From positions 123,862 through 187,861 of the forward strand of contig JAVJTT010000007.1 in NCBI GenBank assembly GCA_040220135.1: a stretch of DNA of 64,000 nt. Direction: 5' to 3'. Positions 33,969 through 43,312 of the stretch are shown one piece after another (the stretch's first letter is position 1; each line of letters begins with the position of its first letter). This DNA comes from CAJXMH01 sp040220135. Lineage in GTDB: Bacteria; Bacteroidota; Bacteroidia; Flavobacteriales_E; Vicingaceae. The translations under genes and the position numbers were made by a program. The notes under the pieces were generated by a model. The model was not told where the DNA came from, did not search any database, and was given only the letters and a program-made list of their open reading frames with translations.

Positions 33969-36746
33969 CTAGTCAGGGGAAACCACGAATTTATCTTGAA
34001 TTTTTAGTTTATCTCCTCGAATCGTAAAAAAGTATACACCAGTTTTCCACGAATTAACATTAACCTTCAGGTTTCTCTTACCCTTGTTGAAAGAACCGAA
34101 GTTTTGGTAGTAAACTTCTTGTCCTAAACTATTCACAATTGAAAGTTCAATCGGAGTTGGTTGTGGGTTGTAAAAGTTAAAGTTGACAAGGTTTTGGGCC
34201 GGATTGGGAAAGACCAATAAATCCTGGGTGACATGATTAAGTGACTTTTTTTCTTTGATGCTTAATACTAGCTTCTTTTGGAAAATGGAAAGCGCAGAGT
34301 CGGCTTGTTCTTGCAAGTCGGCTAAGCTCTCTCCAACACTTAACACAAAAGTTACTATGATGGAACTGTCAACATCTAAAGAAATGGGACCTACGGCATT
34401 AACATCTATAATGTCATTCCCTTGCGGAGAACTTACTCCAGCGCTATCTCTATTGGTAGAGAGAACTTGATACTTTAAACTGTCGCTGAAGTCGGAACTA
34501 AGATTAACTCCACCACTGCCTGAAGTAGTATTGTCTATGGCATAATGAGTTTGATTAATTGTAGAAATAGTTCGAACTCCACAGAAAAGAGAACTGTCAG
34601 TTGAATAAGAAACCCCCATCTTCCGACTTGTATCGTAGCCCACTTTGTTGGTTTGCCAATTCAATACATCCCAATCCATAAATAAGCCTGCATAAAGGTT
34701 AGAAATGAGTTGGTTTGAGGTGTTTTTTATTCGGTAGCTATGGATAATAGAACTGCGAAGCGAGTCCGTATCAAGTAGGAAGGATTGATGCCAAACATTT
34801 ACTTTTGACGCTCCTGTTTGGGGATATGAAAAGCGAGTAAATGTTTCAGCCTTAACCTGATTGTTGTAGGTCCTTACAATTAGTTCTTCTCTCTTAAAGT
34901 CTCCCATAGGAGTGCTTCCGGAGCCTCTAAACTTATCAGCCACCTCAGTAGAAGAAAACCCCAATGCAAAACTTCCTTCATAGAGTAAGGAATTACCTTT
35001 CTTGTATACTAAACCTTCTCCGAGCTGACCATTTTCGCCGGCATAACCAATTCCTCCGTCACTAGTTAAGGTAACAAGCAGGTCGTTTTCATTTAAGGTA
35101 ATGTAATCGGGTTTAATTAAGGTACTGAAATGCTGTTTGCTTTGCAGGCTTGTGGTTGTAATTTTTACCAAGAAATCGGCTCTTTGATTAAAGTTAGCCC
35201 CATTGGGCACTACAAATAAGAAGGGATTACTGTTATTATTGACGGTTGAAGAAGCGGCTAAAATTCCAATGTTAAAAGTTGTTTGAAGAGGGGTTAAAAC
35301 ATTGTTTTGTACTTCTAATTGAACTGTCACGCCCGAAGTAGATGCTAAATAATTAGTAAAATCTCCGCTTATTCTTAAAGTATCTCCTTCAATAAATGAA
35401 TTGTCGTTGCCATCTGTGATGTTTATATTCTCAAAGAGAATGCCACTTGGTGATTCGGTGAGCGCTCGAAACAAGTTCACCCGCCCACTGCCTAATTTAT
35501 CGGACAGTTGCGGCGCATTAATGCTTTCTATGTTGTCAGCTGTGCGTTCTAATTGTAAAGCGACTTGTTTGGCAGTATAATTTGGAAAGTGAGATTTTAC
35601 CATTGCAGCGCAGCCGGCAACTACTGGCCCTGCCATAGAGGTTCCGCCATTGTATTGATAACCGCCTATGGCATTGCAAGTCCACATGTCTTCGCCGGGA
35701 GCGAAAAGGTTAACGTAATAGCCATAATTTGAGGATTCTTTAATAGTGTCTCCCGGCAATAAAGAACCCACCGATAACACATTGTCATAAGCAGCGGGAT
35801 AAAAAAGGGTGTCTGCTCCATTGTTTCCTACTGCCCCAATCACTAATGCGCCTTGGTTAATCGCACAGTAGTTTACGATGTCTTGTGCAAACTGAGAATA
35901 AATGAAGCTGCCCCATGAATTATTGATCACAAAAGCTCCATGATCTGCGGCATAGACCATGCCTTGATAAGCATTGGCAAGCTGTCCAGTGTTTTCGTCT
36001 TCAATTTTAACCATTAGTAATTTAGTATTGAAACCACAACCACTAATGCCAATTACATTATCTGTTGAGGCACTTGCAATACCGGCCACATTTGTGCCAT
36101 GTCCGAAAAAACTAATGTCAACGTCATTATTATTATTGGCCGTATTCCAACCGTAAAAGTTATCTATAAAGCCGTCGTTATCATCATCAATACCGTTGAT
36201 TGGATCATTATAATTGTAAGCGTATGAATTAACTAAGTCTGGGTGGTCTATGTCAAAGCCGGTGTCTACAATTCCAATCACAACATTCGTATCGCCGGTT
36301 TCTATGTTCCAAGCATTAAAGGCATCAATGGCATTCAAATACCATTGTTTATAGTTTTGCGTGTCGGAAGGGGTATAAGCGAGGTGATTTTGAGGTAAAA
36401 ATTCAGCATATTCAATTGCTCCATTTTTTTCGAGTTGTTGCAAGGCAAACAAAGCTTCTGATTCGTTGCTAAACTCTGCTTGATAAAGGGTACTCAAGTC
36501 AATTTTATTGGCTGCCTTTTCAGTTTTATGTTGAGGAAACAGCTTACCAACTTTTTGCAAGCTCTGTTTACTCAATACTTCCTGAATCGAGCCTAATTGT
36601 ATTTGTCCGGCCTTGCACTTGTCGGCAAACTCCCGTTTTACTTTAAAAACTAACTTCTTTGTTGCAGTTTGTTCATTTTCCTGAGCCTGCAAGCTAAGTC
36701 CTACAAATAGTAGGAAGGATACAAAAAGTAACAGGAGTTTTCTCAT
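33969..36746 (-). CDS. S8 family serine peptidase (subtilase) with T9SS sorting domain
   Basis: A 925-residue secreted protease: signal peptide ~1-21, inhibitor-like prodomain (~30-118), subtilisin catalytic domain with D161 (GIVDTGFDIDHPD), H216 (GHGTNVAG) and S370 (NGGTSMAGP), a beta-rich region (~430-830) and a type A sorting domain (~845-925, LLVFPNPAQNLVNF ... GVYFFTIR). It should be exported to the cell surface and degrade proteins. Start ATG overlaps the stop of the second subtilase gene by four bases (ATGA). Confidence 0.95.
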   Translation of the reverse strand: MRKLLLLFVSFLLFVGLSLQAQENEQTATKKLVFKVKREFADKCKAGQIQLGSIQEVLSKQSLQKVGKLFPQHKTEKAANKIDLSTLYQAEFSNESEALFALQQLEKNGAIEYAEFLPQNHLAYTPSDTQNYKQWYLNAIDAFNAWNIETGDTNVVIGIVDTGFDIDHPDLVNSYAYNYNDPINGIDDDNDGFIDNFYGWNTANNNNDVDISFFGHGTNVAGIASASTDNVIGISGCGFNTKLLMVKIEDENTGQLANAYQGMVYAADHGAFVINNSWGSFIYSQFAQDIVNYCAINQGALVIGAVGNNGADTLFYPAAYDNVLSVGSLLPGDTIKESSNYGYYVNLFAPGEDMWTCNAIGGYQYNGGTSMAGPVVAGCAAMVKSHFPNYTAKQVALQLERTADNIESINAPQLSDKLGSGRVNLFRALTESPSGILFENINITDGNDNSFIEGDTLRISGDFTNYLASTSGVTVQLEVQNNVLTPLQTTFNIGILAASSTVNNNSNPFLFVVPNGANFNQRADFLVKITTTSLQSKQHFSTLIKPDYITLNENDLLVTLTSDGGIGYAGENGQLGEGLVYKKGNSLLYEGSFALGFSSTEVADKFRGSGSTPMGDFKREELIVRTYNNQVKAETFTRFSYPQTGASKVNVWHQSFLLDTDSLRSSIIHSYRIKNTSNQLISNLYAGLFMDWDVLNWQTNKVGYDTSRKMGVSYSTDSSLFCGVRTISTINQTHYAIDNTTSGSGGVNLSSDFSDSLKYQVLSTNRDSAGVSSPQGNDIIDVNAVGPISLDVDSSIIVTFVLSVGESLADLQEQADSALSIFQKKLVLSIKEKKSLNHVTQDLLVFPNPAQNLVNFNFYNPQPTPIELSIVNSLGQEVYYQNFGSFNKGKRNLKVNVNSWKTGVYFFTIRGDKLKIQDKFVVSPD

Positions 36747-39346
36747 AATTTATAGATTTTGAAAAACTTAGTTTGTGATGAGCTTTTTATTTGTAACAAA
36801 TAAGGCCCTGATTTGATTTCACTTAAATTTAGTCTTAGACTATTTGAGCTTTCATTTATAACAGGAACCTTTAAAGCTTTGCCGCTCAAATCGTAGACCT
36901 TAAGTTCCAAGTTTTTGAGTGGCTCTGTTAAGTTAACATGCAATATGGCTGCAGTTGGGTTAGGGTAAAGTTGAACAGAGTAGAAGCGGTTTTCATCCAA
37001 GCCAACCGAAATAACGGTTAGCGTATCAGAATTGGTAGAGCAATTGCTACTATTGGTACTTTTTACGTAGTAATTGCCATTTTGAGTAATGGCCAGTTTA
37101 GACTGATTGGCTGAAGGGATGGCGAATTGGTTGTAATACCATTGCAGTTGGGCTGAACCATCTGTATATAAAGTGTCATTTTGTTGATTAATGCTTGGTT
37201 TAAAAGGCAAAGTGTCTACTCTTAACATCAAGCTGTCTGTTCGATCTCTGCAATTAGCTGAATTGCTTACGGTAGCAAAATAAGTCCCGCTGCTATCTAA
37301 GGAAATGTTAGCAGTTGTATCTCCGGTATTCCAAAAATATTGAGCAAAGGGTTGAGTAGTATTTAGGGTAACGCTATCTCCTTCACAAATCGATACGCTA
37401 TTCAATGTCAAACTAGGTACAAAAATCTCGTTACTGATCAGCTGGTAAGCATCGGCCTTTCCGTAACCCCATTTAGGATTGGGCAAGTTTTGCGTGAAGG
37501 CATCGGTGCGAGCAGTTGAAATAAGTTTGCCCTTCACATCAGAATAGCTGAGGTTGCTGCATTTTTCAAATAGCAATGCAAGCATACCGGCTACTGTTGG
37601 AGAAGCCATGGAAGTTCCCCCATTGCGAAAGTGCAAACTGTCTTGAGATACTTTAGCAGGGTTTGACTGTATGGCCTGATTAATAGTCGCAAGCCTTCCG
37701 GCTGAAAACATGTAATCGCCTGCTGAACTGATATCTGGTTTTAAATAACCTTCGCGGTTTGGACCTAAGCTTGAGTTGATGCTAATCTCACCTGGTGTAA
37801 CATTAAATTGCCTAGGCGTACCGCTTACATCAACGTAAGTGCTTCGGTTTACATAATTACCTACCGTAATCACAGAGGGGAGACAGCTAAAACTACTAAC
37901 CATACTTTGTAGACTGTCCGGTTTCTGATAATGCTGCATGGCAGGAAATTGATTGAGACTTGGAAGGTTGTCACCGATAATGTTAGAATGGCGAAACAAA
38001 CTAAAAGACGACCAGATGTCGACTTTGCCATTACCTGTACTTTCAAAGCGAAAGCGATATTGATTGCTATCGGGGTTCACAATGGCAACTTCCATTTTAT
38101 AGCGCCCTTGACTCTCTGTGACAAAGGTAGAGACATAGGCGAGTAAGTTGCCATCAACGCTAATGATGGAGTCAAGGTAAGTCTGGTTTAGTCTGTTTTG
38201 AGCTGTAGCGAAAGCAGTTCTACCTCTAAATTCAAATTGATTCACAGGGTAAATTCGATCGGCTCCGATGGCAAATTGCATTTGATTAAAATCTGAGGTA
38301 TCTGACCATAATTCAAAATAGACGCCCCCTAATCCGGAAAACATTTGTGGGTGAGATTCGAACCAGCTAAACAAAGTGTCCTGATTGGGTTGATGTTGCA
38401 AATGGAAGTTAAAAGTTCCTGCATTTCCAGCCGCACAAACAAAGGCTCTTCCATTTTTTTGTTTGATCAATTGGTCGATCATGCGAGCTGCAATGTCTTT
38501 ACCATCATGAGAACCAAGATATGTCCCTACACTGGCATTAATAACCACAGGCATGTTTAGCGTATCGGCTTTCTTGAAGATGTAATCCGTAGCTTCAACC
38601 ATGGTCTGCAGCCAGTTGGGTTTGTTAAAGTCTGTGGCGACAGATATAATTCCCGCTTCGGGGGCTACCCCTTTGAAGTTGCCGGTAGCTAAGCCATTTG
38701 AAACGGCCGCGCCGCTCACATTACTTCCGTGTCCAAACTCCGAAGCTTTGTCATCATGGGTTGAAATGCCGTTGTCTATTTCTACTGCATCCCACTCTAC
38801 TCCATAGGTGTAGTTTCCGGCTTGATAAGTGGGGTTATATGGAACGCCCTGATCCCAAACATGCAGCACTCTAGTGTTTCCAAGTGAATCTTGAAAATCA
38901 CCATGATCCAACTCGATGCCTGAGTCAATAATTCCCACTAAAACGCCTTTGCCGGTGTACTTTTCTCTTAAGGGACTCACAATTTGATGTACTTTTTCTG
39001 CCCTAGTTTGCACCAACATGGTGTCTGATAAAGCTTGTCCGGGGCTAAGGCTAAAATCAATTTGCTTTACTTCTTCTAATTTAGAAAAGGCTAAAACTTC
39101 AGCTGCTGGTAATTCGATAGAGTAGAGTGGAGGTAAGGCTAAGCGAATTTTTCCACCATTGCTTTCCACATATTGCTCTACAACAGTGGGTGTGCCTTCT
39201 ACCAAAAGCGGAACAGCCTGATTGGGGCTACAACTTTCTAGATAATGGCGTAAATCAAAATTTAACTTCGTGCTTTCTTGCGCTTGAAGCGAAGTAGATA
39301 GAGAAATTGTAACAAATACTAAAAAGCTAGTCCAAAATCTCTTCAT
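36743..39346 (-). CDS. S8 family serine peptidase (subtilase) with T9SS sorting domain
   Basis: An 867-residue secreted protease: signal peptide ~1-22, prodomain-like segment (~25-100), subtilase domain with D141 (GIIDSGIELDHGD), H206 (GHGSNVSG) and S579 (NGGTSMASPT). The large gap between H and S (over 370 residues) indicates an inserted beta domain, as in fungal-cell-wall-type or C5a-like subtilases. PKD/Ig-like segments (~660-770) and a type A sorting domain (~785-867) follow. It overlaps the HsdR-N-like gene by 20 bp upstream and the second subtilase by 4 bp downstream. Only distantly similar to its neighbour, so not a recent duplicate. Confidence 0.94.
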   Translation of the reverse strand: MKRFWTSFLVFVTISLSTSLQAQESTKLNFDLRHYLESCSPNQAVPLLVEGTPTVVEQYVESNGGKIRLALPPLYSIELPAAEVLAFSKLEEVKQIDFSLSPGQALSDTMLVQTRAEKVHQIVSPLREKYTGKGVLVGIIDSGIELDHGDFQDSLGNTRVLHVWDQGVPYNPTYQAGNYTYGVEWDAVEIDNGISTHDDKASEFGHGSNVSGAAVSNGLATGNFKGVAPEAGIISVATDFNKPNWLQTMVEATDYIFKKADTLNMPVVINASVGTYLGSHDGKDIAARMIDQLIKQKNGRAFVCAAGNAGTFNFHLQHQPNQDTLFSWFESHPQMFSGLGGVYFELWSDTSDFNQMQFAIGADRIYPVNQFEFRGRTAFATAQNRLNQTYLDSIISVDGNLLAYVSTFVTESQGRYKMEVAIVNPDSNQYRFRFESTGNGKVDIWSSFSLFRHSNIIGDNLPSLNQFPAMQHYQKPDSLQSMVSSFSCLPSVITVGNYVNRSTYVDVSGTPRQFNVTPGEISINSSLGPNREGYLKPDISSAGDYMFSAGRLATINQAIQSNPAKVSQDSLHFRNGGTSMASPTVAGMLALLFEKCSNLSYSDVKGKLISTARTDAFTQNLPNPKWGYGKADAYQLISNEIFVPSLTLNSVSICEGDSVTLNTTQPFAQYFWNTGDTTANISLDSSGTYFATVSNSANCRDRTDSLMLRVDTLPFKPSINQQNDTLYTDGSAQLQWYYNQFAIPSANQSKLAITQNGNYYVKSTNSSNCSTNSDTLTVISVGLDENRFYSVQLYPNPTAAILHVNLTEPLKNLELKVYDLSGKALKVPVINESSNSLRLNLSEIKSGPYLLQIKSSSQTKFFKIYKL

Positions 39347-39782
39347 AATGAGGTATATCGTTTAAAAACTCAAATTCTTTGGTTTGCCAATTAACTTTGG
39401 CGCAGTAGTGTTGCAAACCATTACTTACCAATAAATACGGAAGTTTCAAGCTATAGTTATATCGAGCAATTTGATCAAAAGCTTTCTGGTCAATTTGTAT
39501 TTCTGGTGCTTTGCATTCAACCAATAATTTTGGATTGCCATTTTGGTGGTAAACCAAAGCATCAAAACGCTTGGGTAATCCGTTTACTTTTAATCCCTTT
39601 TCGATGGCAATCAATCCTTTAGGGTACGCCCTGTCTTCAATTAAAAATTGGATTAAATTTTGGCGAACCCATTCTTCAGGTGTTAAGACGAAAAAGCCTC
39701 TTCGAATGGCGTCAAAAATTTTTGTTTTTTTGCCTTCTTGAATAATTTTAAACGGATATTGAGGTAAATTCAATGCTCTCAT
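39327..39782 (-). CDS. HsdR N-terminal-like (PD-(D/E)xK nuclease fold) protein
   Basis: A 151-residue protein resembling the N-terminal nuclease domain of type I restriction R subunits. A PD-(D/E)xK-like core is visible: RFDALVYH supplies the aspartate and LLVECKAPE the E-x-K, with a conserved QIARYNYSLKLPYLLVSNG after it. There is no helicase or methylase gene near, so it is not a restriction system. Small proteins of this type beside holA recur in Bacteroidota; the role is unknown. First gene of the operon with the two subtilases; 25 bp from the divergent holA start. Confidence 0.85.
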   Translation of the reverse strand: MRALNLPQYPFKIIQEGKKTKIFDAIRRGFFVLTPEEWVRQNLIQFLIEDRAYPKGLIAIEKGLKVNGLPKRFDALVYHQNGNPKLLVECKAPEIQIDQKAFDQIARYNYSLKLPYLLVSNGLQHYCAKVNWQTKEFEFLNDIPHYEEILD

Positions 39783-39789
39783 TCTCAGA

Positions 39790-39797
39790 CAAAGTTA
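39790..39797 (-). promoter_or_regulatory. Putative -7 element of the HsdR-N-like/subtilase operon
   Basis: The minus strand reads TAACTTTG, fitting TAnnTTTG, and ends only 7 nt before the ATG at 39782, so the transcript would have almost no leader. Confidence 0.45.
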
Positions 39798-39807
39798 GCC
39801 ACTACAA

Positions 39808-40806
39808 TTGAAGTACGAAGAAATAATACGCGATCTCAAGAATAAAGTATACCATCCGATATACTTGTTATTCGGCGAAGAAGAATTTTTCATTGATCAG
39901 ATTTCTGATTACATCGAAGAGCATGTGCTTGAGGAAGCCGAGAAGGAGTTCAATCAAGCAGTTTTGTATGGCATGGAAACCGATGTGCAAACTTTAGTTG
40001 CACAAGCCAAACGTTTTCCAATGATGGCCTCTTACAATGTAATTATTGTAAAAGAGGCTCAGAATCTGAAAAATATGGATCAGCTTTTAGAGTATTCCAA
40101 ACAGCCTTCTCCTACTACTATTTTAGTTTTAAATTACAAGCACAAAAAGCCGGATGGTAGGATGGGCTTTGTCAAGCAAATGAAAAAGCAAGGGGTCTTT
40201 TTTCATTCAAAAGCCCTTTACCCTAATCAAGTTCCTGCTTGGGTAGAAAGTTATTTAAAGTCAAAAAAGTTTAGCATTAATCCTCGAGCGTGTCAAATTT
40301 TAGTAGAAAGCTTAGGTGCTGAGCTAAGTAAGATCAGCAATGAGTTGGATAAATTAATCTTGACTTTAAGTGAGCCCAAAGAAATAAATGCCCAAGATAT
40401 TGAGCGTAACATTGGCATTAGCAAAGACTACAATGTGTTTGAACTGAATAGTGCCTTAGGAAGTAGAGATGTAGTAAAGGCCAATAAAATCATTACTTAT
40501 TTTGCTAAAAATGGGAAAGATCATCCACCGGCTAGAGTGCTGCCCATGGTTTACAGTTACTTCTCTAAATTGCTACTTTACCACACGGTGGCTTCAAAAG
40601 ATCGAAAAGCCATTGCTGCCACTTTAGGAATTAGCCCTTTCTTTATTAAAGACTATGCGGTGGGTGCCTCTAATTTTTCGATTAAAAAAATTGCAAGAGT
40701 AATCAGTGCGCTTCGGAAAGCCGATACTCATTCAAAAGGAATTGGAGGTGGGGAATTAAGCGAAGCGGATATCTTTAAAGAGTTGGTTTACGAGATTTTA
40801 CATTAA
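39808..40806 (+). CDS. holA: DNA polymerase III subunit delta
   Basis: The clamp-loader delta subunit that opens the sliding clamp. The 332 residues show the HolA pattern: YLLFGEEEFFIDQISDYI at the N-terminus, the degenerate nucleotide-binding domain I (~1-140), domain II (~145-210) and the helical collar domain (~215-332). Start is TTG at 39808; no in-frame ATG occurs before the conserved N-terminal segment, so the rare start is needed. Divergent from the HsdR-N-like gene. Confidence 0.93.
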   Translation: MKYEEIIRDLKNKVYHPIYLLFGEEEFFIDQISDYIEEHVLEEAEKEFNQAVLYGMETDVQTLVAQAKRFPMMASYNVIIVKEAQNLKNMDQLLEYSKQPSPTTILVLNYKHKKPDGRMGFVKQMKKQGVFFHSKALYPNQVPAWVESYLKSKKFSINPRACQILVESLGAELSKISNELDKLILTLSEPKEINAQDIERNIGISKDYNVFELNSALGSRDVVKANKIITYFAKNGKDHPPARVLPMVYSYFSKLLLYHTVASKDRKAIAATLGISPFFIKDYAVGASNFSIKKIARVISALRKADTHSKGIGGGELSEADIFKELVYEILH

Positions 40807-40868
40807 AAGGCAACAAAGCAATTGACTTAGCTGTCTTATAGCTTTCTAATACATCATGCAGCAATGAT

Positions 40869-40876
40869 TATATTTG
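40869..40876 (+). promoter_or_regulatory. Putative -7 element of the TonB receptor gene
   Basis: TATATTTG fits TAnnTTTG and ends 19 nt before the ATG at 40896. No clear -33 TTG. Confidence 0.5.
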
Positions 40877-40895
40877 CCGCCTTATTTTTGATTTT

Positions 40896-43229
40896 ATGGG
40901 AAGACTTCGACTACTATTAACTTTGATCTTTGTTTGTTCAGCAGCTCTTTTAAAGGCTCAAAGCGGCTCAGTTCGAGGCTTTGTGTACAATGAAAAAACT
41001 GGCGAACCGGCGATTTACACCAATGTCTTTTTAGAAGGAACTACCTACGGTACTTCTACCGACGATAACGGTTATTTTAACTTAAGTCGTATTCCATTAG
41101 GATCTTACACTGTTTTAGCTACTTCCATTGGTTTTGATACTGCTAGGGCAGAAGTGAAGTTAGAGAAAGCCGGACAAATCGTTGATGAAAAGTTATTTGT
41201 CTCAGAGTCATCCATTCAAATAGAAACGGTCACCATCTCCGCTGAAAAGCAAGAAGCACAGACCAATGTGAAAATGTCGGTGACTAAACTAACACCCAAA
41301 GAAATTAAGAAAATGCCATCCATTGGTGGTGACCCCGACCTTGCGCAATATTTACAAGTTTTACCAGGGGTTGTTTTCACCGGTGATCAAGGTGGGCAAT
41401 TGTATATTCGAGGGGGTTCACCCATTCAAAACAAAGTTTTACTAGACGGAATGGTGATTTACAACCCCTTTCACAGCATTGGCCTTTTTTCAACATTTGA
41501 TACCGACATTTTGAGAACTGCTGATGTTTACACCGGAGGCTTTGCTGCTGAATATGGCGGAAGAATTTCTTCTATCATGGACATTAAAACCCGAGATGGG
41601 AACAAGCAGCGTTTTGGCGGTAAGGTGTCGACCAATACTTTTGGCTCAAAGGTTTTAATGGAAGGGCCACTTTCGAAAGCCAAAACTCGTGGCGGAGGAA
41701 GCAAATCCTTTATTTTCTCAGCAAAGACTTCCTATTTGGATCGTACCTCACAGAATATTTACGAGTACGTTGACACCGCCGGATTACCTTACAGTTTTAC
41801 CGATTTGTACGGGAAAGTTTCCTTTAATGGCAGTAATGGTAGTAAGGTGAGTTTCTTTGGTTTTAATTTTAACGATCAGGTTGATTTTGAAAATGTGGCC
41901 GGCTTTGAATGGGACCAATTTGGAGGAGGGACAAATTTTGTGCTTATTCCAGCTCGTTCCACCGTTTTGATAGATGGTACCATAGCCTATTCCAATTATG
42001 AAATAAGCACTCAAGAATCGGAAGAAACAGCTGATGTAAGAGACCGAAGAAGTGCAATTAACGGCTTTAATGCGGCCATGAACTTCTCTAATTTTAAAGG
42101 AGAAAACGAATCGAAAGTTGGGTTTGAAATTTTAGGTTTTAAAACTGACTTCTCTTATGTAAATAGTGTAGATCAGCGAATTGAACAAGTGCAAAGCACC
42201 ACTGAAATCGCAGGCTATTGGCAATATAAATATGTCTTTGGACCGGTGATCTTTGAACCAAGTTTCCGTTTACATTATTATGCCTCTCTTTCTGCTTTTT
42301 CGCCAGAGCCACGTTTGGGATTTAAGGTAAATGTGACCGACAACCTCAGGATTAAAGGAGCGGGTGGTTTGTACTCACAAAATTTATTAAGTGCGACTTC
42401 CGATCGTGATGTGGTTAATTTATTCTATGGCTTTTTATCCGGTCCTGATAATTTGCAAGATGAGTTTACCGACGAAGATGGATCAACTAGTGAAGTGAGC
42501 ACTGAATTGCAATTGGCAAGACATGCCATCTTAGGTTTTGAGTACGATCTAATGCGAAATGTGACAGTTAACATTGAAGGTTATTACAAATGGTTTAATC
42601 AGTTAACTAACATTAACCGAAACAAATTGTATGAAGACAATGCGGACAATGCTGCCATTCCCGACCGCTTGAAAAAGGACTTTATCGTGGAGTCAGGTGA
42701 TGCGTATGGAATAGATTTCTCTTTAGAGTATGAAAGGAAAAGAGCACGTATTTGGGCGGTATATTCCATTAGTCGTGTAGATCGTTGGGATGGGCAACAA
42801 GAATACTTTCCCATTTTCGACCGACGACACAATGTGAATTTAGTTGGTTCTTATACTTTCGGAAAAGATTTTCAGTGGACAGTGGATGCAAGGTGGAATT
42901 ACGGTTCCGGCTTTCCCCTTACCCAAACCACAGGTTTTTACGAGCAGCTTGCCTTTCAGGGTGGGATCGGGCAGGATTATACTTCTACCAATGGAGACTT
43001 AGGAGTTCGCTACGGGGAGCTAAACAATGGAAGAATGCCTTCTTATCACCGATTTGATATTTCAGCCAAAAGAACTTTTGTGGTGAGCGAGCACTCTATA
43101 TTGGAGGCTTCCATCAGTGTGACCAACGTTTATGATCGGGAGAATATCTTCTATGTGAATCGGGTTACGTTTAACAGGGTCAACCAGTTACCCATCTTGC
43201 CGAGCCTTGGCTTAAACCTTACTTTTTAA
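40896..43229 (+). CDS. TonB-dependent receptor with carboxypeptidase-regulatory-like domain
   Basis: A 777-residue outer-membrane active transporter. Signal peptide ~1-21, CarboxypepD_reg-like beta domain (~25-110, VRGFVYNEKTGEPAIYTNVFLEG), plug domain (~125-245, with LPGVVFTGDQGGQLYIRGG and EYGGRISSIMDI) and a 22-strand-type barrel to the C-terminus (LPSLGLNLTF, terminal F). It is shorter than SusC proteins and has no SusD partner, so it is more likely an importer of a metal chelate or other small ligand; the substrate is unknown. Monocistronic with its own promoter. Confidence 0.94.
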   Translation: MGRLRLLLTLIFVCSAALLKAQSGSVRGFVYNEKTGEPAIYTNVFLEGTTYGTSTDDNGYFNLSRIPLGSYTVLATSIGFDTARAEVKLEKAGQIVDEKLFVSESSIQIETVTISAEKQEAQTNVKMSVTKLTPKEIKKMPSIGGDPDLAQYLQVLPGVVFTGDQGGQLYIRGGSPIQNKVLLDGMVIYNPFHSIGLFSTFDTDILRTADVYTGGFAAEYGGRISSIMDIKTRDGNKQRFGGKVSTNTFGSKVLMEGPLSKAKTRGGGSKSFIFSAKTSYLDRTSQNIYEYVDTAGLPYSFTDLYGKVSFNGSNGSKVSFFGFNFNDQVDFENVAGFEWDQFGGGTNFVLIPARSTVLIDGTIAYSNYEISTQESEETADVRDRRSAINGFNAAMNFSNFKGENESKVGFEILGFKTDFSYVNSVDQRIEQVQSTTEIAGYWQYKYVFGPVIFEPSFRLHYYASLSAFSPEPRLGFKVNVTDNLRIKGAGGLYSQNLLSATSDRDVVNLFYGFLSGPDNLQDEFTDEDGSTSEVSTELQLARHAILGFEYDLMRNVTVNIEGYYKWFNQLTNINRNKLYEDNADNAAIPDRLKKDFIVESGDAYGIDFSLEYERKRARIWAVYSISRVDRWDGQQEYFPIFDRRHNVNLVGSYTFGKDFQWTVDARWNYGSGFPLTQTTGFYEQLAFQGGIGQDYTSTNGDLGVRYGELNNGRMPSYHRFDISAKRTFVVSEHSILEASISVTNVYDRENIFYVNRVTFNRVNQLPILPSLGLNLTF

Positions 43230-43245
43230 AGCGGTAAAATAGTTT

Positions 43246-43273
43246 TTTGGCAAAGGCAATTACCTTAATTTTG
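43246..43273 (+). promoter_or_regulatory. Putative promoter of pyrG-yidC
   Basis: TTTG at 43246-43249 and TAATTTTG at 43266-43273, spaced by 16 bp, fit the -33/-7 pattern with a slightly short spacer. The -7 box lies 39 nt before ATG 43313. Confidence 0.5.
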
Positions 43274-43312
43274 CACACAGTTTTTGATAAAATTTAACTG
43301 TTGTCCCGAGCC

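Noticed and set aside
39327..39782. Possible type I restriction system
   Set aside because: Only the nuclease-like N-domain of HsdR is present, without the helicase, HsdM or HsdS; it is a stand-alone conserved protein.
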